NCBI GenBank assembly: GCA_041746105.1
Contig: JBGTHP010000025.1
Location: forward strand, 206,173-270,172
Reading direction: 5' to 3'
DNA: 64,000 bases
Source: JBFHRE01 sp041746105
GTDB taxonomy: Bacteria > Actinomycetota > Acidimicrobiia > Spongiisociales > ZC4RG35
In this document: in pieces, positions 1 to 7,566 of the stretch
Layout: every line of letters starts with the position of its first letter
How positions within the stretch are numbered: position 1 is the stretch's first letter
Made by a program: the position numbers and the translations under genes
The notes under the pieces: model-generated
The model's input: the letters and a program-made list of their open reading frames with translations, nothing else
The model's database searches: none
What the model was told of the DNA's origin: nothing

Positions 1-1377
1 TGGACGCCAGTTGCGAGCGTGCTCCTGCTCCCCGGACAGCGCCCGGATGCTCTCGACGGCTCGTGAGAAGTAGTGGGCGTGTGAGGCGTCGGCCCAACGT
101 TCTGGCCGGCTTGTGCCCCTCAGATACTGGTAGATGCCAAAGATCACGATGACGGCGGCCACGCCGGCGGTGGGGCTGATCGCCAGCATGGCTCCGAGGC
201 AGGCGATCGCTCCCAGCAGGCTCAGTCGTTTGTCGAAGAAGCGGAACCTCGGGCGGAATGAAGGGCTTGCGGCTCTTGCCTCGTAGTAGGTGGCGTAGTT
301 GATCAGCCCGTATGAGATGAGGAAAAACATCGAAACGACCGGGGCGATGACATTCAGGCTGCCAAGAGCGATGGTGGCCAAAGCCAGTCCGAGTGAGAGA
401 AGAACGGCTCGACGTGGGTTGGCACTTGGCCCGTATCCCTTGGCAAAGGGGTTGAGCACGGAAAAAACGCGGTCCGACGCCAGAGATTGGAGGATGCGAG
501 GCGCTCCCAGGAAGGAAGCCATCGCAGAAGACAAGGTGGCCGCGATGACGCCGGCATCGATGAGAAGGGGAATCCAGGCGACACCTCGCATTGCCCCGGT
601 TTCGACGGCGAGGGTCTCGAGCGAAATAGAACCGGCGAGGAGGACGGTGATGCTCAAATAGACGACGGTCGAGATCCCCACTGCGGCGAAGGTCCCAATC
701 GGCAAGCTCTTGCCCGGGTTTTTCAAGTCACCCGACATGCTTACACCTTGAGTGAAACCTGTCACGGCTGGAAAGAAGATTGCAAAAAGGGCCCAGAAAC
801 CGAGGGCGGTTTTTGGTCCGGCCCAGGAATCGGCGAGGATCGAACCATCGAATTCGCCGACGGTCCCGACGTAGATCGATGCGAGCGCACCGACCAGTAG
901 TGCCATTACGACAAACTGAAATCGGCTGGCCACGTCGGCTCCGAGCCAGGCAAGCAGGAACAAACCGGCAACCGCGATTGCCGCGATGAATTGAGGCGCT
1001 CGTGCCGCCTCCCAGCCGACGATGTCCGATATCGCTTCACCAAACCCGATCGCGTAGAACGAGATCGATACCGATTGTGCAAGGAAGAGGACTATGCCGA
1101 TGGCCCCACCGAACTCAACCCCAAGCGTGCGTGAGATGAGGTAGTAGTCCCCGCCGGCCTTGACGTCGATGTTGGTCGAGATTGCAGCCAAGGAGATGCT
1201 GGTCAGGATCGACACCGCGGTCGCGACTCCAATGATGGCGAGGGTGTTTCCGAGGCCTCCGTTTCCCACCACATAACCAAGGCGGAGGAAGAGGATGATG
1301 CCAAGGATCGTGAGGATCGACGGGGTGAAGACACCGGCGAAAGTGCCGAGTGTGCCTTTCCCGTTTGTTCGATCCAC
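1..1377 (-). CDS. Cation-chloride cotransporter family (SLC12-like) permease, 3' end cut by window
   Basis: Polytopic membrane protein, 459 codons visible and still open at the window edge. The N-terminus has GTFAGVFTPSILTILGIILF then FLRLGYVVGNGG, followed by AGGDYYLISRTLGVEFGGAIG. The middle has FFPAVTGFTQGVSMSGDLKN and FLGAPRILQSLASDRV, and further on come SLNVIAPVVSMFFLISYG and a SPSFRPRFRFF segment before an RNWRP motif at the cut end. This order is diagnostic of the cation-chloride cotransporter branch of the APC superfamily, which couples chloride to Na+/K+ movement in eukaryotes; bacterial substrates are mostly untested. Start is GTG at 1377 with AGGAG seven bases upstream. The gene is divergent from imuA'. 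Family is confident, ion specificity is not. Confidence 0.85.
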   Translation of the reverse strand, partial: MDRTNGKGTLGTFAGVFTPSILTILGIILFLRLGYVVGNGGLGNTLAIIGVATAVSILTSISLAAISTNIDVKAGGDYYLISRTLGVEFGGAIGIVLFLAQSVSISFYAIGFGEAISDIVGWEAARAPQFIAAIAVAGLFLLAWLGADVASRFQFVVMALLVGALASIYVGTVGEFDGSILADSWAGPKTALGFWALFAIFFPAVTGFTQGVSMSGDLKNPGKSLPIGTFAAVGISTVVYLSITVLLAGSISLETLAVETGAMRGVAWIPLLIDAGVIAATLSSAMASFLGAPRILQSLASDRVFSVLNPFAKGYGPSANPRRAVLLSLGLALATIALGSLNVIAPVVSMFFLISYGLINYATYYEARAASPSFRPRFRFFDKRLSLLGAIACLGAMLAISPTAGVAAVIVIFGIYQYLRGTSRPERWADASHAHYFSRAVESIRALSGEQEHARNWRP

Positions 1378-1482
1378 GTTTGTTCTCCTGTCGAAATCGA
1401 GTCTGCGAGGCGCAACGTTACAAGGCCCCACCGTGATTGAGAGGCAGAGTGACCATGGCAGTTTTTTGTGTAGGTATCGACC

Positions 1483-1510
1483 TTGACATCGAACATACGT
1501 TCGATACAAT
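1483..1510 (+). promoter_or_regulatory. SOS promoter with LexA box (imuA'-imuB)
   Basis: A -35 hexamer TTGACA (1483-1488) and a -10 TACAAT (1505-1510) are separated by 16 bases. The spacer is filled by CGAAC-ATAC-GTTCG (1490-1503), an exact match to the actinobacterial/Gram-positive LexA consensus CGAAC-N4-GTTCG; the arms extend to ATCGAAC/GTTCGAT. LexA bound here would block RNA polymerase directly. A box in the same place relative to the -10 precedes dnaE2. Confidence 0.9.
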
Positions 1511-1601
1511 CACTTGCCCTCAACTCGAGTGAGTTTCGGCTTTTAGAGCCTCAAACACGGGCTCGTCACCCTGTGCCACGAACAAGGCATGAGGCCAGAA
1601 G

Positions 1602-1631
1602 GAGGTTGGAGTGGGCGAGGTTGGAGTGGGT
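1602..1631 (+). repeat. Tandem 15-base direct repeat in imuA' leader
   Basis: Two head-to-tail copies of GAGGTTGGAGTGGG plus C or T, 14 of 15 bases identical. It lies between the SOS promoter and imuA'. It may be a simple slippage duplication; its G-rich character could also structure the leader RNA. Confidence 0.6.
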
Positions 1632-1718
1632 ATTGAGTCAAATTCGATTTGACCAGGAAAGTATGCAAACCGAGTCAATAGGTTTGGATGCCAACCGGAT
1701 CGCCGTAGCGAGGGCAAG

Positions 1719-2414
1719 ATGCTCGAACATTCGCTTTTGAGTTCCGTTCTCACCGATGGATCATCGAGTGGGCAGATGTTCGACCGTTGGGATCTCTCAA
1801 CTCGTATCCAGGATCCCGTTCAGGATCTGTTGAGATTGCAGCCGGGTCGTCCGGTCGAACTGATCGGACCGCTTGGTTTCGGGTTGTCGCGTCTGGGTTA
1901 TCGCCTTCTTGCCGAGCCATCCCAGCAGGCGCCTGTGGTCGTCCTGGATGTGAGAGGTTGGGTTTCGCCTCAGGCTGTCTGGGAAGCGGGAGTTGAACAA
2001 GACCGATTGGTCATCGTCTCATGTCCTGATGAACGAGTGTGGCCCAAGGTTGTCGCTGCTTTGTGCGAAGGAGTGAAAGCCATCTATGCCGAAGTACCGA
2101 CCGGTGTCAAAGATCAGGACCTAAGACGACTGGCAGCCTTGGTCAGGGCGCGCCAGGTAGGTCTGGGTCTCAGGCCTTTGGGCGGTCCGCTTCCTTCAGG
2201 GATAGCCCATCTTCGGTTGCGTCCCATAGAGGTGCGTTGGTCGGGAAATGACCGGGGTCATGGCCGTTTGAGTAAGCGAACCCTGGTTCTGGAGGCCGAA
2301 GGCCGAGGGGTTTCAGGGATCACACGAAGAATCGAGGTGGAAGACGATGGCACGGACACTGTGCGTGTGGTTTCCGGATTGGTCACTGGGAGCCCCAGGC
2401 ACGCCGTCGGGTGA
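1719..2414 (+). CDS. imuA': ImuA'-like SOS mutasome accessory protein
   Basis: 231-residue protein of the actinobacterial ImuA' type, an accessory factor that works with the inactive polymerase-like ImuB and the polymerase DnaE2 in damage-induced mutagenesis. It resembles a RecA-type core. The phosphate-loop position, GPLGFGLSRL near residue 51, lacks the Lys and Ser/Thr of a working Walker A, as reported for mycobacterial ImuA'. Identification rests mainly on context: it follows a LexA-controlled promoter and overlaps imuB by 68 bases. Start ATG at 1719 has GAGGG just upstream; no better in-frame start is apparent after the promoter. Divergence of the family keeps confidence moderate. Confidence 0.75.
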   Translation: MLEHSLLSSVLTDGSSSGQMFDRWDLSTRIQDPVQDLLRLQPGRPVELIGPLGFGLSRLGYRLLAEPSQQAPVVVLDVRGWVSPQAVWEAGVEQDRLVIVSCPDERVWPKVVAALCEGVKAIYAEVPTGVKDQDLRRLAALVRARQVGLGLRPLGGPLPSGIAHLRLRPIEVRWSGNDRGHGRLSKRTLVLEAEGRGVSGITRRIEVEDDGTDTVRVVSGLVTGSPRHAVG

Positions 2415-3813
2415 ACCGGTGATGGTGGTGGGCGAGGCCGGTCGCGTGGTGGCGGCTTCGGCTCAGGCACGCCTGACCGGCGTCGATTTGGGTATGCCTC
2501 GGCGGCAGGCGGAGATGACGGCTCCTGGAGCCAAGGTGCTTTCCCGTGATGTGGCCGAGGAGTGGCAGCGATTCGAAGCCGTGGTTGCTGCCATCGAGGA
2601 GATCGTTCCCAAGGTCGAGGTGGTGGAACCCGGTCTTGCTTTTGTCCCTCTGGCCGGTGCCATCCGCTACTACGGCGGTGAAGAAACGTTGATCGAGATC
2701 CTCTCATCAAAGCTGGAACTCCATGGTCCGCGGTTGGGTGTGGCCGACGGACCATTCGCGGCATCTTGGGCAGCAAGGGAATCTTCGGCCGGCTCGCCAA
2801 ACATCGTGTATGACACCAAGCAGTTCCTGGCCGATCTGGATGTCGCCGCCCTCACCGGCGAAAGCCCTGATGCCGAACATCTGGTCGCAACTTTTCGGTG
2901 GCTGGGAGTGACCACCCTTGGCGCTTTGGCGCAACTCCCGCGCGAGGCATTGGCTTCGCGTTTTGGTGCATCAGGACTCGTCATGCACCGACTTGCCCAC
3001 GGCGAGGATCGGATGCTCGACCCAAGGGACATTCCAGTCGAACTGGCGGTGGAGGCCGTTTACGAGGACCCATTGGAAAATCTCGATCAGGCCGGTTTTG
3101 CGGCAAGGGCAACAGCGGCGCGACTCATGAATGGACTACACGGCCGTGGTTTGGCACCTCACCGTGTCGTGATCGAAATGGAATCGGCTCGAGGTGAGAT
3201 TCGAAACAGAGTTTGGCGCTCGCTCGATCCGTTCACAGAGAACGCCCTGGCCGATCGAATCTGGTGGCAGTTGCGAGCTTGGTTGGAAGCAGGTCAGATC
3301 CAAGGGGGGATTACTCGTCTGAAACTCGACCCTTCCGATACATCGGGGAGCGGGCGTCAATTGGCATTTTTTGAAGATGTTGGAGCAAGACTCGAGGCAG
3401 AACGTGCCTTGGCGAGGGCTCAGGCCCTGCTCGAACCCAATTCCGTCCGTCAAGCCGTGCCAAAAGGAGGAAGGATGCCAGATGAGCAGGTTGTCTGGTA
3501 TCGGTGGGGAGAGCCTCCTCCGCCACGTGATCTTGAAGCTCCCTGGCCTGGTCGAACCCCTCGCCCCACACCCAGTCTGATCCCTCCAAGACCTCATCCG
3601 CTCGAAATCGAGTGGGACGAGGGGCATCCAGTTCGGATCCGGCTCGGCTCACGTTGGGAGCCGGTGATCAATTGGAGTGGCCCCTGGCGTCTCGTCCGCA
3701 AATGGTGGGCCGGTGAACAACCGGTTGACCGTTATCAGTTGGTGACGTCGGCGGGAGCGTTTTTGTGTCTTGTTGATGGTGATGGAGCTCGTTTGGTCGG
3801 TGTTTATGACTGA
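2347..3813 (+). CDS. imuB: ImuB, catalytically inactive Y-family polymerase homologue
   Basis: 488 residues, Y-family DNA polymerase fold. It opens with LCVWFPDWSL; where active enzymes carry the catalytic acidic pair it reads EPGLAFVPLAG, so the Asp-Glu is gone, as is typical of ImuB. A helix-hairpin-helix-like stretch (LGVTTLGALAQLPREALASRFG) lies near residues 187-208. QLAFF at residues 338-342 matches the beta-clamp binding motif found at this position in ImuB, the contact that recruits the mutasome to the sliding clamp. The C-terminal region from about residue 380 is the ImuB tail implicated in binding DnaE2. The gene overlaps imuA' by 68 bases and shares its LexA-controlled promoter. 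It ends convergently with the acyltransferase gene. Confidence 0.92.
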   Translation: MARTLCVWFPDWSLGAPGTPSGEPVMVVGEAGRVVAASAQARLTGVDLGMPRRQAEMTAPGAKVLSRDVAEEWQRFEAVVAAIEEIVPKVEVVEPGLAFVPLAGAIRYYGGEETLIEILSSKLELHGPRLGVADGPFAASWAARESSAGSPNIVYDTKQFLADLDVAALTGESPDAEHLVATFRWLGVTTLGALAQLPREALASRFGASGLVMHRLAHGEDRMLDPRDIPVELAVEAVYEDPLENLDQAGFAARATAARLMNGLHGRGLAPHRVVIEMESARGEIRNRVWRSLDPFTENALADRIWWQLRAWLEAGQIQGGITRLKLDPSDTSGSGRQLAFFEDVGARLEAERALARAQALLEPNSVRQAVPKGGRMPDEQVVWYRWGEPPPPRDLEAPWPGRTPRPTPSLIPPRPHPLEIEWDEGHPVRIRLGSRWEPVINWSGPWRLVRKWWAGEQPVDRYQLVTSAGAFLCLVDGDGARLVGVYD

Positions 3814-3861
3814 CGATCGATCACCCGGACCTCAGCAGTTCTCCGTCCCTGCGAACACCTT

Positions 3862-4596
3862 CTAGCGCAGCGCCATTTCCCGTAGCCGGCTCTCGATCAA
3901 CGCGTGAGTCTCGGACCGGAGCCGATCGATATCGCCTCGCCCGAGTCCTTCGGTAGGGATCGGTGTGTCGATCATGACATCCACTCGACCTGGTCGGATG
4001 GTCATGGCGCCTGGTTGCCACATCTCCCAGGTACCTTTGATCGTCACCGGAAGAATCGGCATCCCCGCAGCAACCGCCATCGTGAAGGCTCCCTTCTTGA
4101 AGGTCCGCAGCTCACCGTTTCGACTCCGAGTTCCCTCCGGATAGATGATCAGCGAGTGTCCCCGTGCGATCACCTGCGAGGACTGAAAATTGACCGAGTC
4201 GATCGCTGCACCCTTCGCTTGACGGTCCACCTCGACAATTCCGATCGCCTTCATCGCAGTTCGCAAGAGAGGGATCGCAAACAATTCCTTTTTTGCCAGG
4301 TAGCGGATCGGGATCGGCAGAGCCTGGAAACAGACCATTACATCGAAGTTCGAAACGTGGTTTGCCACGACCACATACGAATGTGTCGGATCGACGTTTT
4401 CTGTCCCCGAAATCGTCAGCTCGCACCCGGCCGGCACCAGCCATGACCGCGCCCACGCCTTGATCAGGGATTCGATGAAATGACCGTCCGGTCGTACCCG
4501 CGAATAGGCGATGACAGCGATTGCTATGAACCCTGTGGATAACAGCCCCGAGAGCAGGGTGAGCAGCGTGCGAGGTACAGCGATTATGGCTCGCAT
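3862..4596 (-). CDS. 1-acyl-sn-glycerol-3-phosphate acyltransferase (PlsC family)
   Basis: 244 residues. It has an N-terminal hydrophobic helix (about residues 8-30), then the acyltransferase motifs in order: NHVSNFD (the catalytic H-x4-D), a KKELFAIPLL block, YPEGTRSR, and a late PVTIKGTW segment. This is the PlsC fold, which acylates lysophosphatidic acid at the inner membrane face to give phosphatidic acid. Length is normal. Paralogues acylate other lysophospholipids, so the exact acceptor is inferred. The gene is divergent from the folate cyclo-ligase and converges on imuB. Confidence 0.88.
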   Translation of the reverse strand: MRAIIAVPRTLLTLLSGLLSTGFIAIAVIAYSRVRPDGHFIESLIKAWARSWLVPAGCELTISGTENVDPTHSYVVVANHVSNFDVMVCFQALPIPIRYLAKKELFAIPLLRTAMKAIGIVEVDRQAKGAAIDSVNFQSSQVIARGHSLIIYPEGTRSRNGELRTFKKGAFTMAVAAGMPILPVTIKGTWEMWQPGAMTIRPGRVDVMIDTPIPTEGLGRGDIDRLRSETHALIESRLREMALR

Positions 4597-4651
4597 CGAA
4601 AGGGACGATAGCGAGGTGATGCCACAGCAACTAGCTCGTTAGCGTGGTCGG

Positions 4652-5203
4652 ATGGACAAACCTTCACTGCGGACATGGGCAATGCACCTGACGCCGCCGA
4701 GCACTGCGGAGAATCGGGACGTCGTCGAAAACCTGGTGCGCTGGTTGTCCCTCCAGCCGGCCACGACCGTGCTCGTGTACTTGTCGATGGCGGGAGAACT
4801 GGCTGCAGAGCAGGTTGTCCCCCGCAGTCCGCAGCACAGATTCGCCACGACACGAACACCGGCCAAAGGTCCTTTGACGATTCACGACTTCGACGCCCCA
4901 CGAGAGCGGCATCGTTTCGGCTACGAGCAGCCCTCGGAGGAGTCATCGGTGCTGGACGGCAGAGAAATCGGAATCGTATTGGCTCCGGGACTTGCGTTCG
5001 ACGGCCAAGGCAATCGTCTGGGATGGGGCAAAGGTTATTACGACCAGTTGCTCGCCTCCCTGAAGGCAGAAGTTGTCGGCGTCACGTTGGATCGGCGCAT
5101 GGCAAAGGTGGTGCCACACGAGGCGCACGATGTCAGAGTGGACTGGCTGGCCACGGAATCAGGAGTTGTTCTGGCGATTCAGCCGGCAGACGCAGACCAG
5201 TGA
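4652..5203 (+). CDS. 5-formyltetrahydrofolate cyclo-ligase
   Basis: 183 residues. The C-terminal half carries the family signature LAPGLAFDGQGNRLGWGKGY followed by YDQLL, then VVGVTLDRRM and a VPHEAHDVRVDWL block. The enzyme uses ATP to convert 5-formyl-THF into 5,10-methenyl-THF, recycling a folate storage form. The N-terminal basic stretch that often holds the ATP-site Arg/Lys is short here. The ribosome site before ATG 4652 is weak. Its 3' end overlaps the convergent F420-type oxidoreductase gene by 25 bases. Confidence 0.88.
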   Translation: MDKPSLRTWAMHLTPPSTAENRDVVENLVRWLSLQPATTVLVYLSMAGELAAEQVVPRSPQHRFATTRTPAKGPLTIHDFDAPRERHRFGYEQPSEESSVLDGREIGIVLAPGLAFDGQGNRLGWGKGYYDQLLASLKAEVVGVTLDRRMAKVVPHEAHDVRVDWLATESGVVLAIQPADADQ

Positions 5204-5583
5204 GTTGACCTTTCGACCGTGATCCTGATCCCCGACCCTCGCGGCGGACGATCTCGATAGGGCTCATATTTCGACACCAGAGCCGCGGTGTCGGCCGAGC
5301 TGAGGAGGTTGACGACGGTGGCCCGTCCGTCCAGTCGATACCACCAGAGAGCGGTCCAATCATCGTCATAGTGATCGACGAGGATGCTGACTCGCGGATC
5401 GTCTTCGATGTTCTCAATACGTTGGAGGGCGGATGTCGTCTTCGGCTTGTGGTCGATGGGTGAAATGATTCCGCCATCGACCACTGCGAAGACGATCGGC
5501 ACGAGGTGAGGCGTCCCGTCAGGGGTGACCGTGGCAAGTCGGGCGATCGGGGCCGAGAAGACTCGGCCGGGAATGGTGATCAT
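5179..5583 (-). CDS. PPOX-class F420-dependent oxidoreductase (Rv0121-like)
   Basis: 134 residues, split-barrel flavin/deazaflavin-binding fold of the pyridoxamine-phosphate-oxidase superfamily. Seen: an ARLATVTPDGTPHLVPIVFA beta hairpin near the start, then KPKTTSALQRIENIEDDPRV, which lines the cofactor phosphate in this group, and LVDHYDDDWTALWWYRLDG. The pattern matches the TIGR03668 subgroup annotated as F420-dependent; substrate unknown. Start ATG (5583-5581) overlaps the upstream SGNH hydrolase stop as TGATG, so translation is probably coupled. The cofG and cofH genes in this window fit a host that makes F420. Confidence 0.8.
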   Translation of the reverse strand: MITIPGRVFSAPIARLATVTPDGTPHLVPIVFAVVDGGIISPIDHKPKTTSALQRIENIEDDPRVSILVDHYDDDWTALWWYRLDGRATVVNLLSSADTAALVSKYEPYRDRPPRGSGIRITVERSTHWSASAG

Positions 5584-6299
5584 CAGGTCGCTGCGAATGC
5601 GGCGCCAAGAGCGAGATCGACGGCGTCGGCCCAAACGGTGTGACCGGCGGCAGTCGGGTGGAAACGATCAACGGAGAATATTTCCGGGTCCTGGAAACTG
5701 TTGCGAAACGCCCAATGGTCGGCCTTGAGAATCCCTTCGGCCGCCGATATGTCGGTGGCAACACGATCAATGCGGGCGGCCCGGGCGGTCATCAGGCGGC
5801 TGAGCGGCTGACGGAGCCGAGGGATCGTTCCGAGGTCGCCAACTCCCATCAACATGGTGCAGCGCGAATGGTGGCGAACCGCTCTCACGATCTCCTCGAG
5901 GTTCGCGCGAAAACGGTTGGTTGAAATCCCTCTCAACGCGTCGTTGCTCCCGACGGCGATGAACGCCAAGTCGAACTGGCCAGAAATGTGAGGGATCTGA
6001 TCTCTGAGCAATGACGATGAGGTCGCCCCACCTTTGGCCAACGAAACGATGTCGATCGTTTGTCCCTGCCTCCGAGCGAGCTGGGTGATCCAGATGTCCT
6101 CGGCCGTGTCGAGTCCGGGACCGGTAGTTGTCGAGTCTCCGAGCGCAAGCCAACGCCGATCAGGAGGACCCGCGCCCACTCTTCCTGAAGCGTCGAATTC
6201 GGGCAGTTCCGGAACTGGTTCGAGAATTGCGAGCAGCATCTCTGCTGCCAACAAACCCGTCCCGGCCAGCGCCGCCGATCGAATCAGTGAACCTGCCAT
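5583..6299 (-). CDS. SGNH/GDSL-type hydrolase
   Basis: 238 residues from ATG 6299. An N-terminal hydrophobic stretch (SLIRSAALAGTGLLAAEMLL) suggests a signal anchor. SGNH blocks follow: ALGDSTTTG (nucleophile Ser), a Gly-containing block around LAKGGATSS, VGSNDAL (Asn), and VDRFHPTAAGH near the end (Asp and His of the triad). These esterases act on acyl or acetyl esters; the substrate cannot be told here. The stop overlaps the start of the F420-type gene. The strong palindrome at 6345-6376 separates it from the gene upstream. Confidence 0.85.
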   Translation of the reverse strand: MAGSLIRSAALAGTGLLAAEMLLAILEPVPELPEFDASGRVGAGPPDRRWLALGDSTTTGPGLDTAEDIWITQLARRQGQTIDIVSLAKGGATSSSLLRDQIPHISGQFDLAFIAVGSNDALRGISTNRFRANLEEIVRAVRHHSRCTMLMGVGDLGTIPRLRQPLSRLMTARAARIDRVATDISAAEGILKADHWAFRNSFQDPEIFSVDRFHPTAAGHTVWADAVDLALGAAFAAT

Positions 6300-6344
6300 T
6301 GCCACGTGACAATTTTTGTACCTCGGAGACCCATCGGCAAGTGA

Positions 6345-6376
6345 AATGGGGGGCCGCCGATCGGCGGCCCCCCATT
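6345..6376 (-). terminator. Perfect 32-base GC-rich palindrome, probable terminator
   Basis: Two exact 16-base arms (AATGGGGGGCCGCCGA and its complement) meet without a spacer, giving a very stable hairpin 13 bases after the stop of the secreted Ig-like gene. There is no U tract on either side, as is common for actinobacterial intrinsic terminators. It sits just upstream of the SGNH start. Confidence 0.75.
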
Positions 6377-6388
6377 CGCCCCACGATT

Positions 6389-7465
6389 TCAGTGGATTTC
6401 TGCACCCACTTTTGTGAACGTGAAGACCTTGCGATGTCCCTCGCTGGTCTCGAGGATGACCTCGAACGTCTTCCCGACCGGTGCGGTGTCGAATACCACT
6501 TTGAGGTCCCATCCCCCCCCGTCACCGATTTCCGTCCGTCCCGATCCGTAATCGGAGAAGATTTCGATCACCGTTCCTGGTTTGCCCTCTCCGTAGAAGA
6601 CGTCATACGGCGGGTCCTCCGAGCATGACCCGTATTTCTGGGCTGCCCAGAACTCGTGGACCGCCTCAACCCGAGTGAAGTTGAAGGTCTTGGAGTGTCC
6701 GGCGGCGTCGGAGATCGTGACCGGGAACGTGACGCCGACAGGCGCCTCGAACCAGATCTTCATGTCCCATTCGCCGCCGTCTGAGGCTTCGGTGGAAGCA
6801 CTCCCGTACTTCGAGGTGCCGGTGATCTTGGTCCCGGGTGATCCCGTGCCCCAGAACTTGTCGTAAGAATCGGCGTTCTCGCCATACTTCTGGTTGGCGC
6901 TGAACTCGACCACCTTCGGCGCCGACACTTCGTAGACGACGGTGACCGACGCACTCGACACGTTGCCTGCGGCATCGTGGGCCTTGAAGGTCACCGTTGT
7001 TTTGCCTTGGTTCACGTTCAACGTGATCTTCCAATGGCCGTCGGCACCGACCTCGGCCTTGTGTTCTCCGGCCGTCACCTTGGCTCCGGGCTCGGTCTCC
7101 CCGGAGAAGGCCACTGTCTTCTCCGCGACAACGGTTCCATTGGCCGGTTTCAGGATGACCAACTCGGGCGGGGTGGTGTCTTTGACCGAAATCTCGGGAT
7201 CGACCTTTTTTGCCACGTCGGTCTTGGTCTCTTTTTTGGCGCTCTCGACGGCAGCGCTCTTGTCCTCCGACTTTTTGGTGAACTCGTGGGACTCTGGGGC
7301 TGGTTGTACGGCGACCTCTGCGGAAGCCGTCGGCTTCTCTAGCGGCGTGTCGCGGGGTGGGGGCGCCTCTGAGGCGCCTGGGAGGGGCGATCCGACCTGT
7401 GCCACTGCGATCCCGGCGATGAGCACCGTGCAAAAGCCGACCACGAAGGAGGTCGTCTTCTTCAT
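6389..7465 (-). CDS. Secreted protein with Ig-like domain and two DPPYDV-type modules
   Basis: 358 residues from ATG 7465, with AAAGGA eight bases upstream. A signal peptide (KKTTSFVVGFCTVLIAGIAV, probable cleavage AVA/Q) is followed by a charged Lys/Glu-rich low-complexity linker to about residue 95. Next is an Ig-like domain (TPPELVILKPANGTVV to VSSASVTVVYE) and two tandem copies of a roughly 80-residue module. The second copy has YGSCSEDPPYDVFYG, PGTVIEI, DGGGWDLKVVF and APVGKTF; the first is more divergent (YDKFWG, DGGEWDMKIWF). The same Ig-like domain and one module make up the extracytoplasmic part of the sigma-linked protein at 25416, and the two loci share a promoter sequence. I do not recognise the module; binding of wall or surface material is a guess. 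Confidence 0.75.
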   Translation of the reverse strand: MKKTTSFVVGFCTVLIAGIAVAQVGSPLPGASEAPPPRDTPLEKPTASAEVAVQPAPESHEFTKKSEDKSAAVESAKKETKTDVAKKVDPEISVKDTTPPELVILKPANGTVVAEKTVAFSGETEPGAKVTAGEHKAEVGADGHWKITLNVNQGKTTVTFKAHDAAGNVSSASVTVVYEVSAPKVVEFSANQKYGENADSYDKFWGTGSPGTKITGTSKYGSASTEASDGGEWDMKIWFEAPVGVTFPVTISDAAGHSKTFNFTRVEAVHEFWAAQKYGSCSEDPPYDVFYGEGKPGTVIEIFSDYGSGRTEIGDGGGWDLKVVFDTAPVGKTFEVILETSEGHRKVFTFTKVGAEIH

Positions 7466-7506
7466 CTCATTTCCTTTCCCTGGCTGTGGCCCACCCACTT
7501 ACCCTC

Positions 7507-7539
7507 TCACTCGTCCCAGGAAGCAAATTGGTTTACTCG
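7507..7539 (-). promoter_or_regulatory. Predicted ECF-sigma promoter of the secreted Ig-like gene
   Basis: On the minus strand CGAGTAAACC (7539-7530), a 16-base spacer, then CGAGTGA (7513-7507), about 42 bases before the ATG. The element before the sigma gene is CGAGTAAACC-N16-CGAGTAA, identical in both blocks but one base and in spacing. An AAC-type -35 with a 16-17 base spacer and a CG-type -10 is the usual ECF promoter design. Confidence 0.7.
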
Positions 7540-7566
7540 GACCCCCAATCTGCCGACAGAAATCAC

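Larger units (their letters stand above)
1378..1718. other. Intergenic region with SOS promoter and structured imuA' leader
   Basis: This 341-base gap between the divergent transporter and imuA' holds the SOS promoter (1483-1510). It then has a tandem 15-base direct repeat (1602-1616 and 1617-1631, one mismatch), a palindrome with perfect 7-base arms GTCAAAT/ATTTGAC (1637-1653), and a 6-base stem CAAACC/GGTTTG (1666-1671 and 1681-1686, nine-base loop). If transcription starts about 1517, imuA' has a leader of roughly 200 bases. No convincing gene was seen in the gap. Confidence 0.5.

Noticed and set aside
1723..1734. CGAACATTCGC near the imuA' start, LexA-like half
   Set aside because: Only the left arm fits; spacing and right arm do not match CGAAC-N4-GTTCG.
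1483..1740. Open frame of 85 codons beginning inside the imuA' promoter
   Set aside because: It starts at the -35 element, before the predicted transcription start, has no ribosome site and composition unlike the neighbouring genes.
4534..4542. Exact DnaA box (minus strand) within the acyltransferase gene
   Set aside because: Single site inside coding sequence, about the frequency expected by chance; no cluster around it.
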